Below are positions 16,519 to 24,325 of a DNA stretch of 64,000 nucleotides, piece by piece. The DNA is from Bacteroidota bacterium (GTDB lineage: Bacteria; Bacteroidota; Bacteroidia; Chitinophagales; Chitinophagaceae). The stretch covers positions 1-64,000 of the forward strand of contig JAFDXH010000217.1 of assembly GCA_018268075.1 (NCBI GenBank), given 5' to 3'. Made by a program: the position numbers and the translations under genes. The number at the start of each line of letters is the position of its first letter. Position 1 is the stretch's first letter. Below the pieces are notes generated by a model. The model did not search any database, was not told the DNA's origin, and worked only from the letters and a program-made list of their open reading frames with translations.

Positions 16519-18609
16519 ATGGTAACCGACGATCAGAAAAAAAAATCAATACAAAAGCGCTATAACCCTACTCCCGGCACGCCGGGCCAACAGGAAGAAG
16601 ACCCCCGCAAGAAACCCAAATTGAGTATATATTGGGTGTATGGAATTGTTTTTGCACTGTTGATAGGGTATAATATTTTTAGAACTACTTCCAGCAACGG
16701 TGTAAAAATTATGGACACCGATTTTTATTCCATGTTGCAGCGTGGAGATGTTATAGGTATTAAAACGGTTTCAAATAAAGATATGGTAAGGGTTTCCCTT
16801 AATCCACAAAAGATTGCAGCCGACCCCCACTACTATCAGGATTCAATTTTTCACGAAAACTATGCTGTTGTAAAAAACCTGAAAGGTAGTGATAATTATC
16901 AGGCTTACTTTGGTATTATTAAAGCAGAAGTTTTTGCTAATCAATTAAATGATTTTTATAAAAACCATCCGGAGGTAAAACGGGTGCCGGACGATGCCGG
17001 CCCTGAAGGCGAATTGTTCACCCAGTTAGTAAGCACCCTATTACCTATTCTTTTAATAGCTCTTGTATTTATTATGATGATGCGTAAAGTAGGCAGTGGC
17101 GGTGGTGCGGGCGGCCCCGGCGGAATTTTTAATATCGGAAAATCAAAAGCAACACTTTTTGAAAAAGGTACTCGTGTAAATATCAATTTTGGCGATGTAG
17201 CCGGCCTTGATGAGGCAAAGGTGGAAGTAATGGAAATAGTGGATTTTCTTAAAAATCCTAAAAAATATACCGCTCTGGGTGGCAAAATTCCTAAGGGCGC
17301 TTTATTAGTAGGGCCTCCCGGTACTGGTAAAACATTATTGGCAAAGGCAATGGCAGGCGAAGCGCAGGTGCCCTTCTTTAGCCTTAGCGGTAGTGATTTT
17401 GTAGAAATGTTTGTAGGTGTAGGTGCCAGCCGGGTACGCGATCTTTTTAAGCAAGCAAGAGAAAAGGCACCTTGTATCATTTTTATAGATGAGATAGATG
17501 CAATAGGCCGTGCACGCGGTAAAAATATGATGATGAGTAATGATGAGCGGGAAAACACACTCAATCAATTACTGGTAGAAATGGATGGCTTTGCTACCGA
17601 TATCGGAATCATTATTTTGGCTGCAACGAATCGCCCCGATGTATTAGACAGCGCTTTATTGAGGCCAGGAAGGTTTGATCGCCAGATCACTATAGACCGC
17701 CCGGATCTTGTAGGCCGTGAAGCAATTTTTAAAGTGCATCTTATCCCTATTAAAATTTCGCAAACATTGGATATTCATAAGCTGGCAGAGCAAACACCCG
17801 GATTTGCAGGAGCTGATATTGCCAATGTATGTAATGAAGCTGCCCTTATAGCAGCCCGCAAAGGCAAGGAAGCTGTAGACATGACTGATTTTCAAGATGC
17901 GATAGATCGGGTAATAGGTGGACTGGAAAAGAAGAACAAAATTATTTTACCTGAAGAAAAAGAAATTATTGCCTACCACGAAGCCGGACATGCTATATGT
18001 GGTTGGTTTTTGGAGCATGCTTATCCTTTATTGAAAGTAACGATAGTGCCGCGTGGTACTGCAGCGCTTGGGTATGCACAATACACACCCAAAGAACAGT
18101 ATTTGTACAATACAGACCAACTAATGGATCAAATATGTATGACCTTAGGCGGGCGTGCAGCAGAAACGATCTTTTTTAATAAAATATCTACCGGCGCCAG
18201 CAACGACCTTCAGCAGATCACCAAAATGGCTTACTCCATGGTAACCGTTTATGGAATGAATGATAAGGTGGGCAACGTGAGTTATTACGATCCTGCACAG
18301 GAGAATACTTTTCAAAAACCTTTTAGTGAAGAAACGGGAAAAATGATAGACGAAGAGGTGCGCAAACTGATTGATGTGGCTTTTCAGCGTACAAAGGAAT
18401 TGCTTACAGAAAGAAAAAATGAAGTAGAAATACTGGCAAAAGAATTATTAAAAAGAGAAGTTTTATTTCAAAGTGATGTGGAAGCGTTGATAGGAAAAAG
18501 GCCTTTTGAAGATAAGAAGGCGCTTGATTTCATTGATAATCCCAAGGAGGCAGTAGTGGACAATCCAATACATGTAGTGGATACCAATGGTCAGGAAGGT
18601 TTATCATAA
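16519..18609 (+). CDS. ftsH: ATP-dependent zinc metalloprotease FtsH
   Basis: This 696-residue AAA+ membrane protease degrades misfolded membrane proteins and regulatory proteins. Two transmembrane helices flank a periplasmic-side domain (~39-55 and ~172-188). The AAA module has Walker A GPPGTGKT (265-272), Walker B (IIFIDEID, ~319-326) and the pore motif [17 protein letters not shown]. The protease has H487EAGH491. A Gly-rich linker ([11 protein letters not shown]) follows TM2, typical of Bacteroidota FtsH. It is a hexamer in the inner membrane with its catalytic domains in the cytoplasm. Confidence 0.98.
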   Translation: MVTDDQKKKSIQKRYNPTPGTPGQQEEDPRKKPKLSIYWVYGIVFALLIGYNIFRTTSSNGVKIMDTDFYSMLQRGDVIGIKTVSNKDMVRVSLNPQKIAADPHYYQDSIFHENYAVVKNLKGSDNYQAYFGIIKAEVFANQLNDFYKNHPEVKRVPDDAGPEGELFTQLVSTLLPILLIALVFIMMMRKVGSGGGAGGPGGIFNIGKSKATLFEKGTRVNINFGDVAGLDEAKVEVMEIVDFLKNPKKYTALGGKIPKGALLVGPPGTGKTLLAKAMAGEAQVPFFSLSGSDFVEMFVGVGASRVRDLFKQAREKAPCIIFIDEIDAIGRARGKNMMMSNDERENTLNQLLVEMDGFATDIGIIILAATNRPDVLDSALLRPGRFDRQITIDRPDLVGREAIFKVHLIPIKISQTLDIHKLAEQTPGFAGADIANVCNEAALIAARKGKEAVDMTDFQDAIDRVIGGLEKKNKIILPEEKEIIAYHEAGHAICGWFLEHAYPLLKVTIVPRGTAALGYAQYTPKEQYLYNTDQLMDQICMTLGGRAAETIFFNKISTGASNDLQQITKMAYSMVTVYGMNDKVGNVSYYDPAQENTFQKPFSEETGKMIDEEVRKLIDVAFQRTKELLTERKNEVEILAKELLKREVLFQSDVEALIGKRPFEDKKALDFIDNPKEAVVDNPIHVVDTNGQEGLS

Positions 18610-18740
18610 TACAGCGCCAGGCATGGGGAAGAATGTGTTGTAGAATTGAATGATTTCTTCTTCTTGATATTGAAAACTAAGGGATTTAATAGAACTTCTA
18701 CTTTCGCTCATTTCCTCTTGTACATAAATGGAAAGTAAAC

Positions 18741-19388
18741 ATGAAAGTATCTTCATCAAAGGAAAAAATATTAAAAAAAATAAGAAAGGCACTTACTGAT
18801 CAAGTGCCTTTGCCTTTTGCAAAAAGCGAAGGTAACGAGAGCAATTTCCCTCCACCTGTACGCGAGCTGGATATATTGTTTGCTGAGGAATTTACACGCC
18901 TTTCGGGCTATTTTGCTTATTGTTTAAACTCAAGCGACCTCATGGATCAGTTAAATGTTTTATTTAAAACACGCGGTTGGAAAAATATATATTGCGTAGA
19001 AAGTGGGCTTAAAGATTTTTTGAAAAATGCTGAATGTGCACTTAATAAAACTGCCCTTGCAGATTGTGATGCATCAGTTACCGGGTGCGAACTATTAGTG
19101 GCTCGTACAGGCGCGGTTGTAATGAGTAGTGCCCAAGCAGGGGGGCGTACGGTGAGCGCCTATGCTCCAGTGCATATCTGTATTGCCGAAGTATCGCAAC
19201 TGGTGTATGATACCAGAGATGCCCTAAAGTATCTCAAAGAAAAATATGGTAAGAATATCCCATCATTTATCACCTTTGCTGCAGGGCCAAGCCGAACTGC
19301 TGATATTGAAAAAACTTTAGTAACAGGAGTACATGGCCCTGGAGAAGTATATTTATTTCTGATAGATAAGCCAACATTACAATCATAA
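18741..19388 (+). CDS. LUD domain protein (LutC/YkgG-like)
   Basis: This 215-residue protein has the LUD (LutC/YkgG) fold, with CDASVTGCELLVARTGAVV and the C-terminal FAAGPSRTADIEKTLVTGVHGP as conserved parts. In lactate-utilising bacteria LutC belongs to the LutABC L-lactate dehydrogenase complex. LutA and LutB genes are not next to it here, so lactate oxidation is only a family-based guess. It is the first gene of a run with lpxH (16-nt gap). Confidence 0.88.
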   Translation: MKVSSSKEKILKKIRKALTDQVPLPFAKSEGNESNFPPPVRELDILFAEEFTRLSGYFAYCLNSSDLMDQLNVLFKTRGWKNIYCVESGLKDFLKNAECALNKTALADCDASVTGCELLVARTGAVVMSSAQAGGRTVSAYAPVHICIAEVSQLVYDTRDALKYLKEKYGKNIPSFITFAAGPSRTADIEKTLVTGVHGPGEVYLFLIDKPTLQS

Positions 19389-19404
19389 ACAGCTGTTTTA
19401 AAAA

Positions 19405-20163
19405 ATGCAAATTTCACCGGGTAAAAAGATTTATTTTCTTTCGGACTTTCACCTAGGCGCTCCCTCCCATGCCGAAAGCCTGCTGCGTGAAAAAAGAGTA
19501 GTAAAATTTCTGGATCAGATAAAAAATGATGCTGCCTTTATCTTTATAGTTGGCGACCTTTTTGATTTCTGGTTTGAATACAAGAATGTGGTGCCTAAGG
19601 GATTTGTAAGAATTTTGGGTAAGCTGGCAGAGCTCACAGACAATGGGGTAGAGGTACGTTTTTTTGTAGGCAATCACGATATGTGGATGCGGGATTATTT
19701 TGAAAAAGAATTGAATATTCCGGTTTATTACGAGCCCAGAGAATTTATTTTTAATGAAAAAATATTTTTAATAGGGCATGGAGATGGATTGGGGCCGGGA
19801 GATCACAAATACAAATTTCTAAAAAGAGTTTTTCGTAATAAATTGATGCAACGCTTTTTTGGAATGCTGCATCCTTCATGGGGAATAGGTATGGCCAATT
19901 ATTTCAGCAGAAAAAGCCGTGCTGCTACAGGGCAGGGCGATGAACATTTTTTGGGAGAAGAAAAGGAATGGTTGATTATTTATGCCAGGGAGGTATTGCG
20001 CCAGAGAAAAATAGATTATTTTATTTTCGGCCATCGCCACCTTCCAATTGATTTTAAGTTGAATGAAGAAAGTGTTTATGTGAATCTTGGAGATTGGATT
20101 AAATCAAATACCTACGCAGTATTTGATGGAAAAAACTTAGAATTAAAATATCATCAGCAATGA
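19405..20163 (+). CDS. lpxH: UDP-2,3-diacylglucosamine diphosphatase
   Basis: A 252-residue calcineurin-like phosphoesterase. Metal-binding motifs appear in order: DFHLGAPSHA (~13), GDLFDFW (~51), GNHDMWM (~91), GHGDGLGPGD (~124) and FGHRHLPID (~210). This matches LpxH, which cleaves UDP-2,3-diacylglucosamine to lipid X on the cytoplasmic face during lipid A synthesis. A paralogous phosphoesterase cannot be fully excluded. Its stop overlaps the next start as ATGA, implying translational coupling. Confidence 0.88.
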   Translation: MQISPGKKIYFLSDFHLGAPSHAESLLREKRVVKFLDQIKNDAAFIFIVGDLFDFWFEYKNVVPKGFVRILGKLAELTDNGVEVRFFVGNHDMWMRDYFEKELNIPVYYEPREFIFNEKIFLIGHGDGLGPGDHKYKFLKRVFRNKLMQRFFGMLHPSWGIGMANYFSRKSRAATGQGDEHFLGEEKEWLIIYAREVLRQRKIDYFIFGHRHLPIDFKLNEESVYVNLGDWIKSNTYAVFDGKNLELKYHQQ

Positions 20164-20981
20164 AACACATCATAAGAGTATGGTTTCTTCTGGCAGTTTG
20201 CTTTTCACAGCACTTACCTTCATTTGCACAAAATGATTCGAGTTTTAGGGTGTTAAAGACTCTCAGCTATCCGGTTACATCTTTTGCAGTAGATAACATT
20301 GGCGAGCTTTACCTGATAACCCCCGGCAATCAGCTAAAAAAAATTAGCGAAAACGGGGATTCAATCGGAGTATTTAATCAGGTTACTAAATATGGGAAAC
20401 TCACTGATGTGCAAGTGCAAAACCCTTGGAAAGCTTTATTATTTTATAGAGATTTTGCTACCATCGTAATGCTGGATAAGTACCTGAATGTGACAGGTAG
20501 TATCAATTTGCGCAATAAAAATATATTTAAAGTAAATGCAATTACTACATCTTACGACAACAATACCTGGTTATATGATGAGCAGGATAATAAAATAAAA
20601 AAGTTAGATGATGCAGGAAATGTATTGATGGAATCTACAGATTTCAGACGGTTATTTGATGAAGCAATTTCTCCACAAAACCTGGTGGATGATAATGGGC
20701 TGCTTTATTTATATGATCCCGAAAGGGGCCTCTTCATTTTTGATTATTATGGAAGTTTTAAGAGAAAAATAGCCGAATTGCATTGGGATGATTTTACCAT
20801 AATCGAAAAAAAAATTTATGGCTTTGATGCCAATAACCTGTATGAATACCATGCCCTGACCAATGATGTGACCACTACACCTTTCCCGGAAATAATAAAA
20901 GGAAGTTCTGAATTAAAAATTATGAACCACAAAATATATGTGCTCAAGGCACAGCAGCTAACTATTTATTCAATGCAATAG
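20160..20981 (+). CDS. Exported beta-propeller-like protein of unknown function
   Basis: A 273-residue protein with a signal peptide (hydrophobic ~6-20, cut near SFAQ). The mature part has repeated strand-rich blocks (SFAVDNIGELYLITPGNQLK, NTWLYDEQDNKIKKLDDAGN, LLYLYDPERGLFIFDYYGSF) that look like blades of an NHL- or six-bladed beta-propeller. I do not recognise a named family. The start overlaps lpxH by 4 nt, suggesting a linked role in envelope biogenesis, though that is inferred from position only. Confidence 0.75.
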   Translation: MKHIIRVWFLLAVCFSQHLPSFAQNDSSFRVLKTLSYPVTSFAVDNIGELYLITPGNQLKKISENGDSIGVFNQVTKYGKLTDVQVQNPWKALLFYRDFATIVMLDKYLNVTGSINLRNKNIFKVNAITTSYDNNTWLYDEQDNKIKKLDDAGNVLMESTDFRRLFDEAISPQNLVDDNGLLYLYDPERGLFIFDYYGSFKRKIAELHWDDFTIIEKKIYGFDANNLYEYHALTNDVTTTPFPEIIKGSSELKIMNHKIYVLKAQQLTIYSMQ

Positions 20982-21056
20982 GGGCCGGTTTCTTAAAAGG
21001 GAGTTTATTATTTCTTGAATTTAAAAGTAAATGAACAGCTTTTTTTATATTGCACT

Positions 21057-22160
21057 ATGCCTTTTCTTCAGCAGATTTATCTGGATAATACAATTGAAAG
21101 CTACATAGGCGTAGCCATTACTATTTTAATAGCCCTGCTATTAAAGAGAATGATTTCAAAATACCTGACTGCAATAATATTTCGCCTTGGCAAAACCCAG
21201 TGGCGTGGCATGGATAAAAGAGAATTTGATCAGATCATTATCAACCCATTGGAGAGGATATTTTTGATAATTGTAATCATCTTCTCCCTCGATCGTTTAA
21301 ATTTTCCAGCCGCCCTTGTTTTTACAATTCATAAGGTTACTTCAAGAGAAATAGTAGATGCCATTACCTCGGCCATTATTATTATAGCCATAGTCTCACT
21401 TATCTTAAGGTTCATGGATATACTGGTGCAAGTAATAAAGCATAAGTCAGCCAAACCGCAATCGCCAAGTGAGCACCAGCTACTTTTTTTCTTTAAAGAC
21501 TTTATCCGAGTTGTTATTATCATTTTCGGGCTTGTTTTTATTTTAAAATTTTCCTTACACCTGGATATTGGCAACCTGCTTACCGGACTGAGTATTGTTG
21601 GAGCCGCTATGGCATTGGCTGCAAGAGAAAGTCTGGAAAACCTGATTGCTTCATTCATCATATTTTTTGATAAGCCGTTTGAAACCGGAGATACCGTAAA
21701 GGTGAATAACATCAATGGAACTGTAGAGCGAATAGGATTGCGCAGCACACGGATACGTACAGTGGACAAATCTTTGGTTACCGTACCTAATAAGCAAATG
21801 GTAGATAGCATTCTGGATAATTGGAGCAGCAGAAACCTTATCAGGAGTGAAATAAAAACAGTACTTTCTGCCCAATCCACATCAGTGGAGCTTCAGCAGG
21901 CTATAGGCGGCATAAAAGAAATTTTATCCGGTAAAAAGGAAGTAGTATCGCATACTGTATTTCTGCAGGAAATAGGAAATGATAATGCGCTCATTTCATC
22001 GGTATATTTTACTCCACTTAAATTATCTGCAGATGAAGTGAATGAATTAAAACAAGATATTAATCTCCAAATAAGGAAGATGCAGGAGGCTCAGAATATA
22101 AAGCCTCCGACCAGTAGAAATGTAATATTGGTAGAGGGTACACAAAAGGCCGGTATTTAA
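21057..22160 (+). CDS. MscS-family mechanosensitive ion channel
   Basis: A protein of about 367 residues with several N-terminal hydrophobic helices and the MscS pore-lining and beta domain. GLSIVGAAMALAARESLENL is the conserved TM3 segment, followed by FDKPFETGDTVKVNNINGTV and RTVDKSLVTVPNKQMVDS. It would open under membrane tension and release osmolytes. The ATG at 21057 (MPFLQQIY) is preferred. An in-frame TTG at 21015 would add 14 residues and cannot be ruled out because several genes here use TTG. It is convergent with the thioredoxin-like gene, 20 nt apart. Confidence 0.9.
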   Translation: MPFLQQIYLDNTIESYIGVAITILIALLLKRMISKYLTAIIFRLGKTQWRGMDKREFDQIIINPLERIFLIIVIIFSLDRLNFPAALVFTIHKVTSREIVDAITSAIIIIAIVSLILRFMDILVQVIKHKSAKPQSPSEHQLLFFFKDFIRVVIIIFGLVFILKFSLHLDIGNLLTGLSIVGAAMALAARESLENLIASFIIFFDKPFETGDTVKVNNINGTVERIGLRSTRIRTVDKSLVTVPNKQMVDSILDNWSSRNLIRSEIKTVLSAQSTSVELQQAIGGIKEILSGKKEVVSHTVFLQEIGNDNALISSVYFTPLKLSADEVNELKQDINLQIRKMQEAQNIKPPTSRNVILVEGTQKAGI

Positions 22161-22180
22161 ATTTAGTAATAAAATTCAAT

Positions 22181-22702
22181 TTATTTCCCATTAATAATTT
22201 CTGTTAATTCTTTGTCCCATTTTCCGGTTTTGCCATACTCTACTATGCGCCCTTTTTCCTTTCCATTTTCCATTACTATAATAGTAGGTACATTGGTAAT
22301 ACCCATAGCCTGTGCGATGGTTCCTAAAGTTTTTTTGTGACGATCTACAGCAAAGAGGGTAATGCGGTTTTCAGGAAAGCCACTTGCCTCCTGTATTTTA
22401 AAAAACTTAGGTAAAACATAGTGTGTGTCCTCGCACCAGGTGCCACCAAAGATGATAAAGTATATTTTATTCTTATTCCTGCTGAGCGCATTTACTGCCG
22501 CTGTATCCGGCGCAGAATAAATTCTTTGGCTTTCGCCATACCACATAAATAAGGGCTCTGAGCTGATATCTTCTTTAGTAACGAGGCCTTTGAGCATCTT
22601 CTCATTGTTGTTGGCAGAATCAGCCAGTACCTCGTACGTAGCCTGCCCATGTACCGCAGCCACAAGCAAATAACTCGCTAATATTGTGAATATTTTTTTC
22701 AT
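22181..22702 (-). CDS. Exported thioredoxin-like protein with a non-standard active site
   Basis: A 173-residue protein with a signal peptide (MKKIFTILASYLLVAAVHGQ) and a thioredoxin fold. The cis-Pro region is GITNVPTIIVMENG. The expected CxxC is replaced by W-C90-E-D-T93, so only the first Cys is present. It therefore cannot work as a standard two-Cys oxidoreductase; a monothiol, peroxide- or mixed-disulfide role is possible. It is the last gene of the leftward M23-MerR-thioredoxin operon (9-nt gap). Confidence 0.8.
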   Translation of the reverse strand: MKKIFTILASYLLVAAVHGQATYEVLADSANNNEKMLKGLVTKEDISSEPLFMWYGESQRIYSAPDTAAVNALSRNKNKIYFIIFGGTWCEDTHYVLPKFFKIQEASGFPENRITLFAVDRHKKTLGTIAQAMGITNVPTIIVMENGKEKGRIVEYGKTGKWDKELTEIINGK

Positions 22703-22711
22703 TTTTTTATT

Positions 22712-23197
22712 TTATAAATTGGCTTTTAATTCCAGTAGAAACGTTTTTACTTTATTCAGCGATTCAATCAATTCGTGCTGATCTAGTGACCCTTTTTTTG
22801 ATTTCAATAATTCTCTTACCCCTTCAATGGTATATTTTCTTTCACGAATTAAGTAATGGATCATTTTTAAATTTCGTACATCCTCTGGCCTGAATAAACG
22901 ATCGCCTTTTTTATTTTTTTTGGGTTTTAATACAGAGAATTCCTTTTCCCAATATCGAATTAAAGAAATGTTTTCATTAAACATAAGCGCCACCTCCCCG
23001 ATGGGATAATATTGTTTTTCAAATAGCTCCTCATCCGCCGGAACGTTTATTTCGTAGGGTGTAGGCGCTTCATCTTTAAGTGGCTTGCGCCCTCTTTTTT
23101 GTTTTTCTTTTGTGGGTGCCGGGTTCTTCTTTTTTGCACTTTCCCTTGCTGGGGCTGCCTCATTACCAAAATCGAAATTAATTTGTGTAAATGCCAT
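22712..23197 (-). CDS. MerR family transcriptional regulator
   Basis: A 161-residue protein. Residues ~1-55 are basic and low complexity (KKKNPAPTKEKQKRGRKPLK). A MerR-type winged helix-turn-helix follows (YPIGEVALMFNENISLIRYW, ~66-85, then KGDRLFRPEDVRNLKMIHYL) with a short C-terminal helix. There is no metal-binding Cys set, so it is not a classical metal sensor. This short form is widespread in Bacteroidota and its targets are unknown. Its start overlaps the stop of the upstream M23 gene (TAATG), indicating coupling. Confidence 0.88.
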   Translation of the reverse strand: MAFTQINFDFGNEAAPARESAKKKNPAPTKEKQKRGRKPLKDEAPTPYEINVPADEELFEKQYYPIGEVALMFNENISLIRYWEKEFSVLKPKKNKKGDRLFRPEDVRNLKMIHYLIRERKYTIEGVRELLKSKKGSLDQHELIESLNKVKTFLLELKANL

Positions 23198-24171
23198 TAG
23201 TCAAGACTTTTTGCACTTCCTTTAGAAGCAATTTTTAAAATGCGGTCAAATTGTTCTGCATTTAGATCATTGTAGAAAAAGTAAACAGGATCTACTTCTC
23301 TGCCATTTACATGCACCTCGTAGTGGCAATGAGGCCCGGTGCTTTTGCCGGTGCTACCTACCCAGCCTATTACTTCTCCTCGCTTTACCTTCTCGCCGGC
23401 ATGCACTTTTACCCGTACCATGTGGCCAAATAATGTTTCATAGCCATACCCATTATTAATAATTACATGGTTGCCATATCCACTCTGGTCATATCCGGCC
23501 ATTTCTACCACGCCATCGCCGGTGGCATATATCGGAGTTCCTTGCGGTGCCGTAAAATCAAGGCCTTTATGCATTTTAGGGGTTCCATACACGGGGTCTA
23601 TCCTCATGCCAAAACCAGAGGCTATGCGATCCAGATCGCGATTGCTAACCGGTTGAATCGCGGGTAAAGAAGCCAGCTTTTCACTCTGATTTTTAATAAG
23701 CCCCTCAATTTCATTATAACTGGCATATTGGTATTTTATTCTTGCTTGCAGATTATTTAGTGTAGAAGCAAGTTCATTTCCCAATTGCTCATCATTTATT
23801 GCTGCTACCTTTTTTATTTCTTTGTCCTGCTCATATAGTTTAGCGCGCATACTGTCTGGTAAGGGATTGGCTTCAAAAATAGAGCGATAAACCTGGTTAT
23901 CTCTTTTTTCTAATAATCCCATTTCTTGTTGAAGCGCTTGCGCCTGGCTGGACAGCACATCATAATTCTCTCTCATCTTCTGGTATTTCATTTCTGCAAT
24001 CTTTAGCTGCGGAGAGGGAATAAAACGAAATGCAAAAAAAACAATAATAAATGAGGTGAAAATAGCGACTGCCATAAAAGTAAAAAATCGCAAAAGTTTG
24101 ACTCGAAAGGGCGTTACCAGCTTTTCGTACCGAAGTGTATTGGTATTATAGTAGTATTTTATTTTTTTCAT
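23197..24171 (-). CDS. M23 family metallopeptidase, membrane anchored with coiled coil
   Basis: About 324 residues from the ATG at 24171 (MKKIKYYYNTNTLRYEKL); the frame is open nine codons further to 24198 but that start looks worse. One membrane helix (~30-55) is followed by a coiled coil (~65-150) and a C-terminal LytM domain with H201KGLD205 and the GPHCHYEVH motif. This is the layout of EnvC/NlpD-like and elongation-linked M23 proteins in Bacteroidota. It acts on, or activates enzymes acting on, peptidoglycan. It leads an operon with the MerR and thioredoxin-like genes. Confidence 0.92.
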   Translation of the reverse strand: MKKIKYYYNTNTLRYEKLVTPFRVKLLRFFTFMAVAIFTSFIIVFFAFRFIPSPQLKIAEMKYQKMRENYDVLSSQAQALQQEMGLLEKRDNQVYRSIFEANPLPDSMRAKLYEQDKEIKKVAAINDEQLGNELASTLNNLQARIKYQYASYNEIEGLIKNQSEKLASLPAIQPVSNRDLDRIASGFGMRIDPVYGTPKMHKGLDFTAPQGTPIYATGDGVVEMAGYDQSGYGNHVIINNGYGYETLFGHMVRVKVHAGEKVKRGEVIGWVGSTGKSTGPHCHYEVHVNGREVDPVYFFYNDLNAEQFDRILKIASKGSAKSLD

Positions 24172-24213
24172 TGTTCTACTTTCACAGCATCTTTTCACTC
24201 ATTAGAAGTGCTG

Positions 24214-24244
24214 TTTGAAAATGGCTGCAAAGAAAATACCTTTG
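24214..24244 (+). promoter_or_regulatory. Predicted promoter of alaS (full consensus)
   Basis: TTTG at 24214-24217, exactly 19 nt, then TACCTTTG at 24237-24244: a complete match to the Bacteroidota promoter TTTG-N19-TAnnTTTG. The start would be near 24251, giving a leader of about 75 nt before the alaS ATG. Confidence 0.6.
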
Positions 24245-24272
24245 CATTTGAAACGGTATTTTTTTAAGCAAA

Positions 24273-24302
24273 CAAAGATACCTTGATAATACACTAAATC
24301 AA
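24273..24302 (-). promoter_or_regulatory. Predicted promoter of the M23-MerR-thioredoxin operon
   Basis: On the minus strand TTG (24302-24300) is followed after 19 nt by TATCTTTG (24280-24273). The start would be near 24266, about 95 nt before the ATG at 24171. This promoter lies inside the predicted alaS leader, so the two divergent transcripts would overlap at their 5' ends by roughly 15 nt. Confidence 0.5.
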
Positions 24303-24325
24303 TCTTAAAATTACCCATTGGATTT

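Noticed and set aside
16956-17564. 202-residue minus-strand ORF inside ftsH
   Set aside because: Antisense shadow of the strongly conserved AAA domain.
21329-21880. 183-residue minus-strand ORF inside the MscS gene
   Set aside because: Antisense shadow; no recognisable fold, while the plus strand is clearly MscS.
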